Source: Rozella allomycis CSF55 (taxonomy: Eukaryota > Rozellomycota). From it: a stretch of 64,000 nucleotides of DNA. The notes under the pieces are model-generated. The model made no database searches. It was not told the DNA's origin and was given only the letters and a program-made list of their open reading frames with translations. Position 1 is the stretch's first letter, and every line of letters starts with the position of its first letter. Both the position numbers and the translations under genes were made by a program. The DNA lies in assembly GCA_000442015.1 (NCBI GenBank), contig KE561117.1, positions 62,001 through 126,000 of the forward strand, written 5' to 3'. Shown one piece after another: positions 49,571-60,296 of the stretch.

Positions 49571-50582
49571 TTAAAATTTAAAGACCTGGTCTGTCATTTT
49601 TGAGACAACATTGGGCTTTTCAAAGCCTACCTCTTCGCAAATGGAACACATTGCTTTTATCATAGGAGGTGGGCCACATAATAGAATCTTGCACTTTGAT
49701 GAAGGCTTAGGTAGATTTTGCCTTATCATATCTGCGGAAACAAATCCAGTGCCATACTTCCAGTTTTCTGGGGGCTATTTTGAAAAGAGAATAAAATAAC
49801 CTTGTTCAGAACGTAGTAAACTTTAAAATTGTTAAATTTAGATTGTAAATCATCCAGTTCTTTCCTCAACAAGATGTCTTCCTCTGACACATTGGCAAAT
49901 ATAAGGGATATTTTAGTTCTATCGGTTCCATTGCTCAAAATGTACTGAATTATCTATCTCGGCATCAAATATTTTATACTTGATACATCGGAGTAATACC
50001 AGATCCACCAGCGATCCTCATTATTAAATCGATTAGATCTTACATTCCGAGTTCATCAACCATATTCTGAGCGTACTCAAAATTACCCTTTGGCCCTGAT
50101 ATTTCAAGATAATCACCAACCTTTAATTCTGAAAACACTTTTGAAAGGTTTCCGTTTGGATATGTCTATCAATACGTTTTCAAACGACGTACTTTCACAA
50201 GAAGTTTTAAAATTCCAATATCGTCGTTAGAACTTATTGGGGTGTAACTTCTGGTAATAACTTTTTCGTCTACCGTAGTTCGTGCTGATATATGCTAAAA
50301 TTGATTGAAAAAATACCTTACCTTTCCTATTGGCAAACCAAGGCTTTGATCAGGGGATGGAAGTGAAAAGGTGTAACTAAAATTTGAGTCTAGACTAAAA
50401 AGATTACATGGCGGTATTATGAGATAAAACCTGCTTATCCTTGAGTGGTAATTTAAACCATTCATTTGGCCGAAGTAAGACTGTAAAAATGTATTTTTAC
50501 TCATACCTTTTTGTTCCATTCTCTTGAGATAATTGTATGCCGCGTACACAACAACTCCTAATGGAATAAGGTAAACAAACAT
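49571..50582 (-). CDS. NADH-cytochrome b5 reductase
   Basis: Eight exons (50582-50507, 50480-50408, 50376-50322, 50294-50193, 50165-50044, 50016-49980, 49953-49801, 49774-49571) give 273 aa. An N-terminal membrane helix (FVYLIPLGVVVYAAYNYL) is followed by EWFKLPLKDKQVLSHNTA and the FAD-binding block TRSYTPISSNDD. NADH-binding blocks MIAGGSGITPMYQ, LIFANVSEEDILLR and KILLCGPPPMIKAM complete the fold. It transfers electrons from NADH to cytochrome b5 for fatty-acid desaturation and sterol synthesis at the ER or outer mitochondrial membrane. The last intron has a GTTATT donor. Length (about 270-300 aa) is normal. Confidence 0.93.
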
Positions 50583-50681
50583 GACAATGTCAAGGAGGAA
50601 ATTTCAAGGTCTTCTTTTGAAATGATTTAACTCCTTCGAATCAAGCGATTACAAAGTTAAATGCAATTTATTATAATAGTC

Positions 50682-51542
50682 TTAAAACTTAACATCTGCT
50701 AAAGCATCCGCCACTTCTTGTGTCTTGTTCACAGCGCCTGGTGTCATCGGCTTCTTAGGCAGCTCCTTAAGGGGTTCGAATAATGAAATTCCTGGAAAAT
50801 TAATAGTAGTTCCTTTAAATCCCAGATCTGACGAAGAAAAGCGTCGATTAGAACCAATGGGTGCAAGGTTAGGTGGTGGTCTTGCCACAGATACTACAGA
50901 GCGGCGACTTTCATTCTCACTTCGCATTACCGATATGAATCTCCCGTTTGGTCCATTTTCAGTGGCATGACAAAGCCCCATATCTTCGGCCAGCTGCATA
51001 ACTTCAATCCTCTCAACTCTTGACAGTGATGATGACAGAGCAATGCTTGAGATAAGATCGTTGTTTTGCAAAACCTTCATTGCCGCTTGAATAGAATCTA
51101 GTCTCGATTCAATTGGGGCCGCAGAAACCAAATTCGGTTTCAAATGCGCTACCGTTTGCTTGTCTTCGGGTGTATTTATTGGGACTTTTTTTGGCTCCAC
51201 TTTAATCTTGCGACCTTGAATTTCATATCCCTGAAGTTTTTCCAATACTATTGCGGCATGGACAGGGTCGGTGAAATTTGCAAATGCTAAACCTCTGAAG
51301 TTTCCTTCTCCATCAGTATGATAATTCAATGCAAATGGCTTCGGCAAATTGAGTTCATCGAATACTCCCAATAACGTGTCACGTTCAACAGCGAAAGGTA
51401 CATTTTTGATAACAAGGGCACTAATTGATATTAAGTCACCTGTTGCATGATCGATTTTGCAGTCAGACAACTTGATTCTTGATGGTCTTCGGTTAGTCAA
51501 TTCATTGGGAGAAGATACCTTTTTGTTGACAACGTTATCCAT
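50682..51542 (-). CDS. RRM protein of the Cip1/Pin4 type
   Basis: A single exon of 286 aa. RNP2-like ALVIKNVPFAV and RNP1-like GLAFANF flank FDELNLPKPFALNYHTDGEG, the unusual RRM spacing of fission yeast Cip1/Cip2 and budding yeast Pin4. GYEIQGRKIKVEPKKV ends the domain. A second region (RVERIEVMQLAEDMGLCHAT, NGRFISVMR) resembles an R3H fold, which binds single-stranded nucleic acid. The C-terminus is Pro/Ser-rich. These proteins bind mRNA in stress and checkpoint responses. It lies upstream of the b5 reductase with 99 bp between. Confidence 0.85.
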   Translation of the reverse strand: MDNVVNKKVSSPNELTNRRPSRIKLSDCKIDHATGDLISISALVIKNVPFAVERDTLLGVFDELNLPKPFALNYHTDGEGNFRGLAFANFTDPVHAAIVLEKLQGYEIQGRKIKVEPKKVPINTPEDKQTVAHLKPNLVSAAPIESRLDSIQAAMKVLQNNDLISSIALSSSLSRVERIEVMQLAEDMGLCHATENGPNGRFISVMRSENESRRSVVSVARPPPNLAPIGSNRRFSSSDLGFKGTTINFPGISLFEPLKELPKKPMTPGAVNKTQEVADALADVKF

Positions 51543-51765
51543 GTTTGATATGATAAGGGGTATTTGTGCCGTTTTTATCGTGATCTGCGTCCAATAAAAT
51601 TTGTTTGTTACTAAAAAATAACATTACATCCTATTTTTAGGTGTCTAATTATATGCACTTAGACGTAATTATGAATTTTTCATTTCCTTTAAATATATTG
51701 TTCTTTTAACTTTAAGTGATCCTTTTGAAAGAATTTTTGTTGACAAAAAATTCATTTAATATTGA

Positions 51766-52138
51766 ATGGCTCAGCAGGGCGCGTTCTTGCAAACTTGCAA
51801 TAACGAATTAGTCCGATGTATTCCATTACGGGTTCATAAAATTAGGTTTAGAATTTCTAAAGGAAAAGAATTCAATACTTTCCAAAGAAATACAATGCCA
51901 AGAAAAAGAATATAGAACTCTATGTGATCAGCTGGAAAAACTTCAAAATGAAATTAATCAAATAAAACATTCACTCGAAAAGAAAAAAGAAATCAAGATT
52001 AAAGTTGAAAATGCTATTCAAGAATCGGAGAAGGCATATTCAAAGGTAATTGTTTGGCAATCAACAGTTAAACAGATTTTACAAACGTCGCAGTCATTAT
52101 TGGATGTATTAAAGAAAGAAACTTCTTCGTTAGTTTAG
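51766..52138 (+). CDS. SSNA1: SSNA1/NA14 centriole and basal-body protein
   Basis: Three exons (51766-51817, 51846-52045, 52076-52138) give 104 aa. The start MAQQGAFLQTCNNELVRC mirrors the conserved MTQQGAALQNYNNELVKC of human SSNA1. A single continuous coiled coil (LEKLQNEINQIKHSLEKKKE) follows, then the end SQSLLDVLKKETSSLV. SSNA1 forms fibrils that bind and branch microtubules at centrioles, basal bodies and cilia. Together with DNAAF6 it argues for a flagellated stage. The 28-nt first intron must be placed inside codon 18 for the coil to run on. Confidence 0.9.
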
Positions 52139-52167
52139 ATAGAACGTTAGAAACTAAGGAATAAAGT

Positions 52168-53276
52168 TTATTTTTTTGACGCCCCGAGTTTTTCAATCAA
52201 TTCTGGCACAGCTTGGAAGAGATCGCCAACGAGGCCATAATCAGCAACTTGGAATATTGGAGCATCGGGATCCTTATTTATCGCGACAATGACCTTGCTG
52301 TCTTTCATCCCAGCCAAATGTTGAATAGCCCCACTTATTCCTACAGCAATGTATAATTTTGGTGCCACTATTTTCCCTGTTTGCCCCACTTGAAGATCGT
52401 TTGGTGCATACCCAGCATCTACAGCTGCTCTTGAAGCACCCACTAAATTGTAGTTAAGAATTCAGTATACCTGCAGCCCCTATTGTGTCAGCGAGTTTGT
52501 ACATCAGTTGGAAATTCTCCTGATTTTTTAATCCTCTCCCTCCGGAAACAACAATTTCAGCACTTCCCAGCTCAGGCCTATCCGACTTGATTATTTCTTC
52601 AGCAACCCATCTTGAAGAACCTCAAATAAATGCGTAAATAAAGAATACATTCAATATCATCAAATTTAAACTCTTCGATCTCTACCTTTTGACCTGTTAC
52701 TGACTTCGAAGGGGCGAAGGATGACGGGCGGATAGTGACGACTTTAACAGAGTCAAGAGATTTCACTGTGGCAATTGCGTTCCCTATACTATCATTTATA
52801 TTTATTTTACCTGCATAAATTGAACGAACAAAGGTATCAGAGTCCTTAATAGCCATAACATCCGATATTTGCGCGACATCCAATAGGGCCGCCACACGCG
52901 GAAGGATATTTTTGCTGGATGCGGTGTGGGCGGCAATCAAATAATTGAATTTGAACTTATTCTGGACGCTTAGTATCGCTGGACATAAAGTTTCCGCCAA
53001 TGGGTGATCCAAGAGTTCATTGTCTATATGAACTACTTTGGAAACTCCCTCAATTTTTGAGACTTCAGAAATAACATTTTTGCAGTTTTTTCCAGCTACC
53101 AGAGTAGTAATTGGCTGGTTGAGCTGCCTGGCTGCTGTTATAGCATGAAGAGTACTTGACGCTAATTTGTCCCCTTTATGTTCAACAATAACCATGGAAG
53201 AAAAGAGTCTTTTAAAACCACCCTTTAATATACTTAATTGGTTAATTACATGAAACATCAATCGATTCAAAATCAT
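52168..53276 (-). CDS. ETFA: Electron transfer flavoprotein alpha subunit
   Basis: Three exons (53276-52649, 52620-52471, 52442-52168) give 350 aa. The N-terminus ([19 protein letters not shown]) is basic and amphipathic, a likely mitochondrial presequence. Then come [32 protein letters not shown], and the FAD-binding C-terminal half: [53 protein letters not shown] and [20 protein letters not shown]. With ETF-beta it passes electrons from acyl-CoA and other dehydrogenases to the respiratory chain. Its start is 39 bp from the divergent THOC3 start. Confidence 0.95.
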
Positions 53277-53315
53277 TGTACTGGAAATTTTCAATTTTCA
53301 AAATCCAAAGTTCTC

Positions 53316-54387
53316 ATGGCAAAACTGCCTTGGACTGAGCAATCTAAACCAAAAGAGTATCGTGGTCACAAGTCAAAAGTAATAGAATTTTTTATTATAT
53401 ATTTAATAGGTTCATAGTGTTTCATGGAGCTGTGATGGGAAAAAGTTGGCATCTGGTTCAACAGATTCAACAGCAAGAGTCTGGCATGTTGAAAAGCAAG
53501 TATTATTTTTCTGATATCGTGTTTAAGCATCATGGACGAGATTTTGTTGAGCTAAGGGGTCACACGCAAGCAGTCGAACAAGTAGCGTTCCACCCAAGTG
53601 ATGCAGATTTATTAGCCACTACATCTTCAGATAAGACCGTTAGAATTTGGGATACTAAAAGTATTTATTTAAAGTTGCTGTGTTGTAGGTTTAAAATGCT
53701 TGAGGGAGGTTTCCACATTGGGTGAGAATATCAACTTGTGTTGGCATCCGAATGGACAAATGATTGCTGTTGGAAACAAAGATGATATTGTCGTTTTTAT
53801 TGATGCCGAATCCATGGAAATAATAAAGTCAATGCAATTTTCGTTTGAAGTGAACGAAGTGACTTGGAATTCTAAAGGGGATAAATTTTTCATCACAACG
53901 GGTTTAGGGACTGTTCAAATATTAAGTTACCCTGAACTTAATGTTGTATATACAATAAATGCACATACATCTAATTGTTATTGCCTAAAATTTGACCCAA
54001 AACATAGATATCTTGCCGTTGGATCAGCTGATGCATTAGCTAGTCTTTGGGAGTTGGACACACTAACTTGTTTAAAGACATTTACAGAAATGGAGTAAGT
54101 AATTTATCTATGAATAAAAGGTGGCCGATTCGATGTCTCAGCTTCAGTCACGATGGCGAATTTTTGGCAATGGCATCGGAAGATTCGCATATATTGATAG
54201 TAAAATTAATCTTACAGGTAAATTAAAGTGCAACACCGAAACCGGAAAGCAAGTTTTCAAGGTCCCAAGCAATAGTGCAACGAATTCGATTGCATGGCAT
54301 CCTAACAAATACCAATTAGCCTACGCGTGTGACGATAATGATCGATCTCGATCAGATTATGGAATATATGTTTTTGGACAATTATAA
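53316..54387 (+). CDS. THOC3: THO complex subunit 3 (TEX1) WD-repeat protein
   Basis: Six exons (53316-53378, 53410-53499, 53528-53660, 53689-54094, 54121-54199, 54229-54387) give 309 aa. WD repeats are clear: VHSVSWSCDGKKLASGSTDS, VAFHPSDADLLATTSSDKTV then RIWDTK, INLCWHPNGQMIAVGNKDD, YCLKFDPKHRYLAVGSADAL and CLSFSHDGEFLAMASED. The start KEYRGHKSKVHSVSW and the end (IAWHPNKYQLAYACDD) match THOC3/Tex1 rather than a generic WD protein. THO couples transcription to mRNA export. The stop is 23 bp from the convergent syntaxin gene. Confidence 0.92.
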
Positions 54388-54410
54388 ATATTATTAACAT
54401 TAATGTGTTT

Positions 54411-55511
54411 TTATTTATTAGTTATTCTCGGTTTAAATATTAAAAGCGCGACACTACATATAATGAGTACAAGTAGAAACAAAATAATTAGTTTCTTTCT
54501 GGCGCTTTTCTGGTATTCTTGACCCTTGTAAACTATAATATTTCCAAATTACTTTTTCTAATTGTTTTAATGCATCTTTGGCATACACTTGAACTTGTTC
54601 AACGTTGTAGTCAATTCTATCAAGAATGCTTCCTTGATCAATGACAAGCATGTTCAAGTCACGGAACATTAAAGCAAGGTCATTTATGGACCTCGCTATT
54701 TCAGCAATCTCTAAATCTCTTTGGTTGATCATTTGATCGTTTTGATTAATTTCCTGTATTTGTGCATCCGTAAAACCCTGTTAATGCAATATATAAAGTT
54801 TACCATGTCAATTGCGACTATGTCATTTGATTTTTCGTCAAATTGATGGCTTTGTTGATTTGACCCCTGTCGAGCCTGTAATTCTATAGCAAAACCATAC
54901 TTTCATTACTTTTCATGTAATTTGATTGAGATTTTCTAAATTGACTGGTTAGATCTTGAAGTTTAGTTGCTAATGATGTCTGGACATTCTTTGCCAAACA
55001 TTGTTCTTGATCGCTAGATAGCCTTGTAATCTGGGTTATATTTTTAATTTTATCTTGTGCACTGTGGAATTTCTCTATTAAAGACAATTTTGTAGCATAC
55101 TTGAGAAATCGACCGAGAGACATTTTCAATTGATTCTTCGGTGGCAGATAAATCATCGAAACCAGGAAGTAAATTCTTCTTTTGAAGAGATTGCAGCACA
55201 TTCACTATATTTAAATTGATTTGATATAGTACAATTTTCAATAATAGACTTCATGTCTTCTTCGACCTACTTGTTAGAGAATGAATTTGTTACTTTGTAT
55301 ACAATGTCCATCCTTTTTCAATGAGAATTTATATTTACCAAACTGGAGGGGCTGCTGACATATCAATTGAAACATTGGCGAATTTATCTTCAATGAGCTT
55401 CATGTTTTCTAAATCGCCGCTTTTGTTGAATTTGCTAATATCATTTTCCTTTTTTCTGGGAATTGACTGACGATACTGCAAGTAGAGATTAGTTCTGTTG
55501 CGAGTAGCCAT
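54411..55511 (-). CDS. TLG2: Syntaxin-16/TLG2 t-SNARE
   Basis: Eight exons (55511-55339, 55312-55294, 55266-55233, 55204-55101, 55072-54910, 54883-54804, 54777-54553, 54524-54411) give 303 aa. The second exon is only 19 nt. The N-terminus MATRNRTNLYLQYRQSIP matches STX16. A helical Habc region follows, then the Qa-SNARE helix (RDLEIAEIARSINDLALMF, MLVIDQGSILDRIDYNVEQ with the zero-layer Gln) and a C-terminal anchor (KLIILFLLVLIICSVALLIF). TLG2/STX16 acts in endosome-to-trans-Golgi fusion. The tail anchor only appears after removal of the 28-nt intron 54525-54552. Confidence 0.93.
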
Positions 55512-55585
55512 CTCGGGAAATTTCTGAATATACTTGTGAGAAAAAATATCTGAAAACTTTGTAAAATTAAATTGAAGTTGTTTAT

Positions 55586-57654
55586 TTATGAAAATAGTTT
55601 GATGAGACCGTCAGCGCCTGAACTAACCAACCAAGGTTGTTGAATATGGAATTGACAGTTGAGAACACCGAGCCCGCCTTTGTTTGAATGGCAGCGTAAA
55701 ATTTTAACAGGTACGATTAAAGGATTTTGCAATAAATCTTGGTAGACCATTCCATGATAAACTTGAGTAGTTCCATCATCAGAGCAAGAAGCAAACAAGG
55801 GATAATTGCGATGAAAGACAACATTTCTCACGGCCTTTTTATGAAATCTTAAAACTTTGTAAGGCTTTGGAGAAAGTTCCATATCAATCCAACAAACTTT
55901 TTTATCGTAACTTCCGACAATAATATTATCACCTGGATTGAAGAATTAAAAAAGTTTTACCTGAAGGATGAATGGACATGCTTGAAATCCATCTAAAACC
56001 AGGGCTTAATTTTCTAACTAGTTCTTGTTTAGAGAGATCATAGATTCTAATGAATTGTTGAGTCGCGACATAGAATAAAGGTCTCTTTGGATGAAACAAA
56101 ACGTTTTGAACAATTCCACCAACTTTTTTAAAAGGATTTTGACTAATTTTCTTTGAAAGTTGATGAATCAGAACCGATTTGCTTGAGTGGCCTTGTGAAG
56201 CCACAGTAGCGAAATAGTCACCCTTGTTATGCCAGACACAAGATTTAACTTGGGCTGAATGGTTTATTTCCAATTGAGTTTCATCAATTAATTTCCATTC
56301 AGCTGCTTTGGATTCAAAATTCTCAAGTTTTAAAATTTGTTTTGTGGATTCAGAAATTTCTTCGTCTGCAACGTCTGGATGAACAAGAATAATTTTCTCT
56401 CCAAACACAACAGCAAACAAAGAAATAGAAACAGAAGGATTCCAAACAACTTGTTGGATGACTTCATCGTAGGTCCAAGTTTGAATACAACGGCCAGTCA
56501 TCAATTCCCATAATTTAACAGTATTGTCATCAGACCCTGAAACTAACCATTGCCCAGTTGGATCTACAGAAACAGATCTAACCCTGCCAGAATGACCCTT
56601 GTACACAACTGATAAAATAGATGGAAAAGGTTTCAACTCCTTTGGATCAGGAAGTTTTGGAATCAATGACTCGGGATCTATATTAATCTATTTTAAAAGT
56701 AAAAAATCTGTTTTACTCTATTCTTACGAACACGTGGGCATAGATAAAGATCTAGGCACCTCTCAAATCTCTCTTGAAAAAATTTATTATAAGCAGGAAT
56801 GTGACGCATGCAATCAAATTTGCGTGGAATAAATGAAGTTTCTCTATCCTTAGCATCTTTAGCTTCCCACTCCTTCTTTTCTTCTTCAGTCATTAAATAC
56901 TCTTCAGGTGGGTTATAAGACTCTGCATGTCCAGGCAATTTAATCTTTGGCGCAGGAATCTTATCAGTTCTCTTTGGCTCTTCAGAATCATTCCAAATGT
57001 CATAAAATTGGGGTTTCTTTTCAGTTTTTGGTCCATGAGGAAGAATCAATCCCTTTCTTATAGCTCTAACAACCTTCATTATCTTTTTTTAAAAATTAAA
57101 TGACATTACCTTTTGATGTTCCCATTTGGATGGTAAAAATCTCCTCTTAGGTTCAGGCTTGCTTAAAACAGGATGAATACTTTGTTTGTAAGTAAAGAAA
57201 TCCACCGCATCTTCATAAGGATCAGCTTCCGTTGCAAATGAACCTTGCTGAAGCTTTTGAATAATATCAATTTCTTGCGGTGTTAACACTATGTCCTTGT
57301 CATCAACATCATCATGAATGGTTCTCCAATACTTCGGATCATCCATCTTGGCCAAAAACTTTTCAAGTTCATCTGCAGTTGCTGGCTTCATAATCTTTTT
57401 CCCGTCAACGTCATATCCGATATGCGGATACTCTTCGTACCACTCTCTAGGTACTTTCCCCGTCCTGTTTATTGGCCCCTTTTATTATTAACAAAGCTTT
57501 ATACCGCTTCCAGATCCGAATCAGAGTCTTGGTCGTCGTTGAAAACAACAGTCTTGTCTTGCTCAGATTCAAACTCTGTATTTTCAGTACCCGTCATTTC
57601 ATCTTCAGAATGAATATTTATATCCGCCTCTTCATTGTCTTGCTTTCTTTTCAT
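55586..57654 (-). CDS. BOP1: Ribosome biogenesis protein BOP1/ERB1
   Basis: Five exons (57654-57505, 57478-57110, 57082-56717, 56687-55961, 55932-55586) give 652 aa. After an acidic N-terminus comes the BOP1NT domain: [60 protein letters not shown] and [22 protein letters not shown]-terminal WD propeller follows: [53 protein letters not shown] and [17 protein letters not shown]1, with PES1 and WDR12, is needed for 27S pre-rRNA processing and 60S subunit assembly in the nucleolus. The ATG at 57654 (MKRKQDNEE) is the first in frame; a TTG lies 16 codons upstream. Confidence 0.94.
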
Positions 57655-57815
57655 ATTTTTTCTTGTGGCTTGGCTGCTTGACTGAATAGAGCACAAAACC
57701 AATGAATTGAATAATATTTCAATTATTGCATTATTTCCTTCAAAATGAATAATAATTATTAATATTGATTGTCAACTATTAATGATGCTATTTTGAATCT
57801 AATCCCCAAGCCACT

Positions 57816-58381
57816 ATGAATGGCAAAAACGAAAAATTTTTGGGCGTAAAGACAAGAAGAAGATCTTCAGTAAATAAAATTTGGTTTGGGGATCATATTT
57901 ACGCCATGGAAGATCCAAAGATTCTGAGTATACTGAGCAAGCATAATGAAGATCGCATAGAGTTTACTGACTATGCTTGGGAAATTACGTCAAAAAATAA
58001 ACCAAAAAATAGACTAATTCTAGTTTCAGGTAATGAATTTAATTTTTAGTGAAATGAAAAATATATGTACGTTATTGAGCCGACAAGCTACAAAATACGA
58101 GAACGAATTCCAATCTCCAGATTTGAAACCATAAAGATCAGTCAGCTGGCGGATAACTTTTTTGTAATTTCCATCGAGAATGGTTGTGATATATTCTTAC
58201 AATGCAGTCGTAAAACAGAACTTATTTCAAGATTGGGGCAACTCTACGAAGCACAGACGATGGAAAAGTTAACTGTATTATGCACAAACAGGTAATCTCT
58301 TTGGGTCATTTTTATTAGATTTACATTTAGATACGAAAAGAAAAAGATTAGAAAGGTCCTGTTTGAAGAGACAAACGAAGA
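57816..58381 (+). CDS. Myosin-I tail homology (TH1) protein, cut by gap
   Basis: Exons 57816-58029, 58057-58291 and 58319-58381, then the N-run. The predicted start MNGKNEKFLGVKTRRRSSVN leads into FGDHIYAMEDPKI, IEFTDYAWEITSKN, KNRLILVSEKYMYVIEP, ISRFETIKISQLADNFFVIS and KTELISRL. This is the TH1 lipid-binding fold of class I myosins, but here it starts at residue 1 with no motor. An upstream motor exon is excluded because BOP1 starts 161 bp away on the other strand. The first intron (58030-58056, 27 nt) ends ATG rather than AG. The C-terminus is lost in the gap. Confidence 0.75.
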
Positions 58382-58555
58382 NNNNNNNNNNNNNNNNNNN
58401 NNNNNNNNNNNNNNNNNNNNNNNNNNNNNNNNNNNNNNNNNNNNNNNNNNNNNNNNNNNNNNNNNNNNNNNNNNNNNNNNNNNNNNNNNNNNNNNNNNNN
58501 NNNNNNNNNNNNNNNNNNNNNNNNNNNNNNNNNNNNNNNNNNNNNNNNNNNNNNN
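58382..58555. other. Assembly gap (174 N)
   Basis: A run of 174 undetermined bases. On its left is the TH1 gene and on its right the gag region of a copia element, so the real distance between these is not known and the 5' LTR and primer binding site are missing. Confidence 0.99.
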
Positions 58556-59131
58556 AAAGTCGGAGAATTACATCATCAGTTGGACAGGATACATCTCCAG
58601 GAAGGTGGGTCAGGACCGCAGTTCTTGGCATCGTTGCAGAAGATTTTTGAAAGACTGTCACTGTTAAACGCCCCCATACAGGAAGACCAGAAGTACTTTC
58701 AAGTATTAAGAAGACTCCCGCCAAGTTATCGAGATTTCGTAAGAATGGCGGGTCAGGTGGATGTTACCCACCGTACGTTTGAGAAAGCCAAGGCCATGCT
58801 AGAGGATGCATGGAGAGCAACAGGTTAACTGGAGGCAGAAACTTCGCAGCAAGATCAAGCATTAGTTGCGAAACGAAGTTATAAGAGAAAAATTCAATGT
58901 TACAACTGTGAGAAGTTTGGGCACTACAAGAGTGAATGTAGGTCCAACGACAGAGGACACAGAAGTAAACAACTTTGGAAACCAAATGGAAGAGGCACAG
59001 CACTCGTGTCTAAACAAAAGGAAGATGTAAACGAAATCGCGTCTATTTTGGACAGTGGAGCATCAAACCATATGTCAGGCCAACTGAGAACTCTTCCGGA
59101 CCAACACATTGGAGCAGATAACACCAATTAA
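58556..59131 (+). pseudogene. Copia gag and protease fragment
   Basis: The frame opens at the gap with a UBN2-type gag helix region (PSYRDFVRMAGQVDVTHRTF). A stop interrupts it at 58826-58828. It continues in the same frame to a CCHC zinc knuckle (CYNCEKFGHYKSEC, near 58900) and the aspartic protease active site ILDSGASNHMS (near 59050). The 5' end is missing. The in-frame stop may be a mutation or a recoding point; the former is more likely, given later damage. Confidence 0.82.
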
Positions 59132-59389
59132 CATCAGTACCGCAGGGGGTACAGTTTCGGCGACCCATAAAGGAATCATTGATTTCTCAGCATAAGTGGA
59201 CGGAGTATGTCAGGAGATCCATTTAATGAACGTTTGGTTTGTTCCAGGTCTTACTCACAATCTCGTTCGTGGTCAGGAATGTCAAGTCAGTTTGAAAGGC
59301 CGAAAAATATAGCAAGCGACATGCTCAACCCAACCGGGATCCGTCTTTGAAATAACTCAGGCTGTCTCGAAGGCTCTAGTAGCACAATC

Positions 59390-60029
59390 CGCCATCGAAG
59401 AATTACGGCACAAAAGAATTTGCCACTTCAACATGCGTCAAATACAAGAGATGAGCAAAATAAATATCCTGAAAGGATTGCCAGCCATATCCAACGCCAC
59501 AAACCACTTTTGCAGTTCATGCGCCAAAGCCAAGGTCCACGAAGAAGCGAAGCCAAAGACGCCAAAAGAACGACCACAGCAGAAACTTGCAGAAATCCAC
59601 TCGGATATTTGTGGCCCCATTACAGCATCACATTCAGGACTAAAATACTTTCTAACATTCACGGACGGATACAGCGACATGACCTGGATTTACTTCCTTA
59701 GAACAAAAGGTGAAACATTTAATTGCTTAAGAAGGTTCGTAAAGATGGTAGAAACAAGTGAAGGCATCTCCATTAAGACACTCATCTCAGATAATGGAGG
59801 GGAGTTTACGTCAAATGAATTCAAGAGATATCTCGAGGAGACGGGAATCAGTCATCGCACCACCGCACCATACAGTCCATACCAGAACGGTACAGCCGAA
59901 CGCAAGAACAGAACTATACTCGAATCCATACGCGCCATGTTGGCATCAGCAAATCTCACAAGTTGGATTTACCTTCAACAGAAGCCATATTTGTTGGTTA
60001 TGAGCCCCATGGTAACTGCTACCGATTCA
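59390..60029 (+). pseudogene. Copia integrase fragment
   Basis: The GAG-pre-integrase zinc motif (RHKRICHFN .. CSSCAKAK) is followed by the catalytic core: Asp in IHSDICGPI, Asp in SDNGGEFTS and Glu in GTAERKNRT. After the SWI segment about 100 residues are missing, and the sequence jumps in another frame to EAIFVGYEPHGNCYRF. The element therefore has an internal deletion and cannot make a full integrase. Confidence 0.82.
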
Positions 60030-60030
60030 N

Positions 60031-60295
60031 TATTCGATAGTGCATTTGAGATGATTAAATTTGGAAGAAAGTTTTCAAACAGATGGATAGGACCATACAT
60101 GATAAAAGAAAAATATAATAATGGAAGCTTTAAGTTAATGGAACTTGATGGCACTGAACTCAAAACTAATATTCATGGCAATAGGTTGAAGTTATTTAAA
60201 GAGAGAGCTTTAAATAACAAAGTGCAGGGAGAATGTAAGGAAGAAAAAGATATTATCATCGATCCAGATCTAACATCATACATAGAAACCTATGN
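60031..60295 (+). mobile_element. Ty3/gypsy-like integrase C-terminus placed inside copia
   Basis: This 265-bp segment lies between two Ns. Its translation (KFSNRWIGPYMIKEKYNNGS and LKTNIHGNRLKLF) matches the end of Ty3/gypsy integrases, not copia. The copia flanks share a 10-base overlap (taccgattca) at 60020-60029 and 60297-60306. If they are read as adjacent, the copia frame runs on across the join. So the segment is most likely a separate contig put into a false gap, and shows that a gypsy family exists in this genome. Confidence 0.7.
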
Positions 60296-60296
60296 T

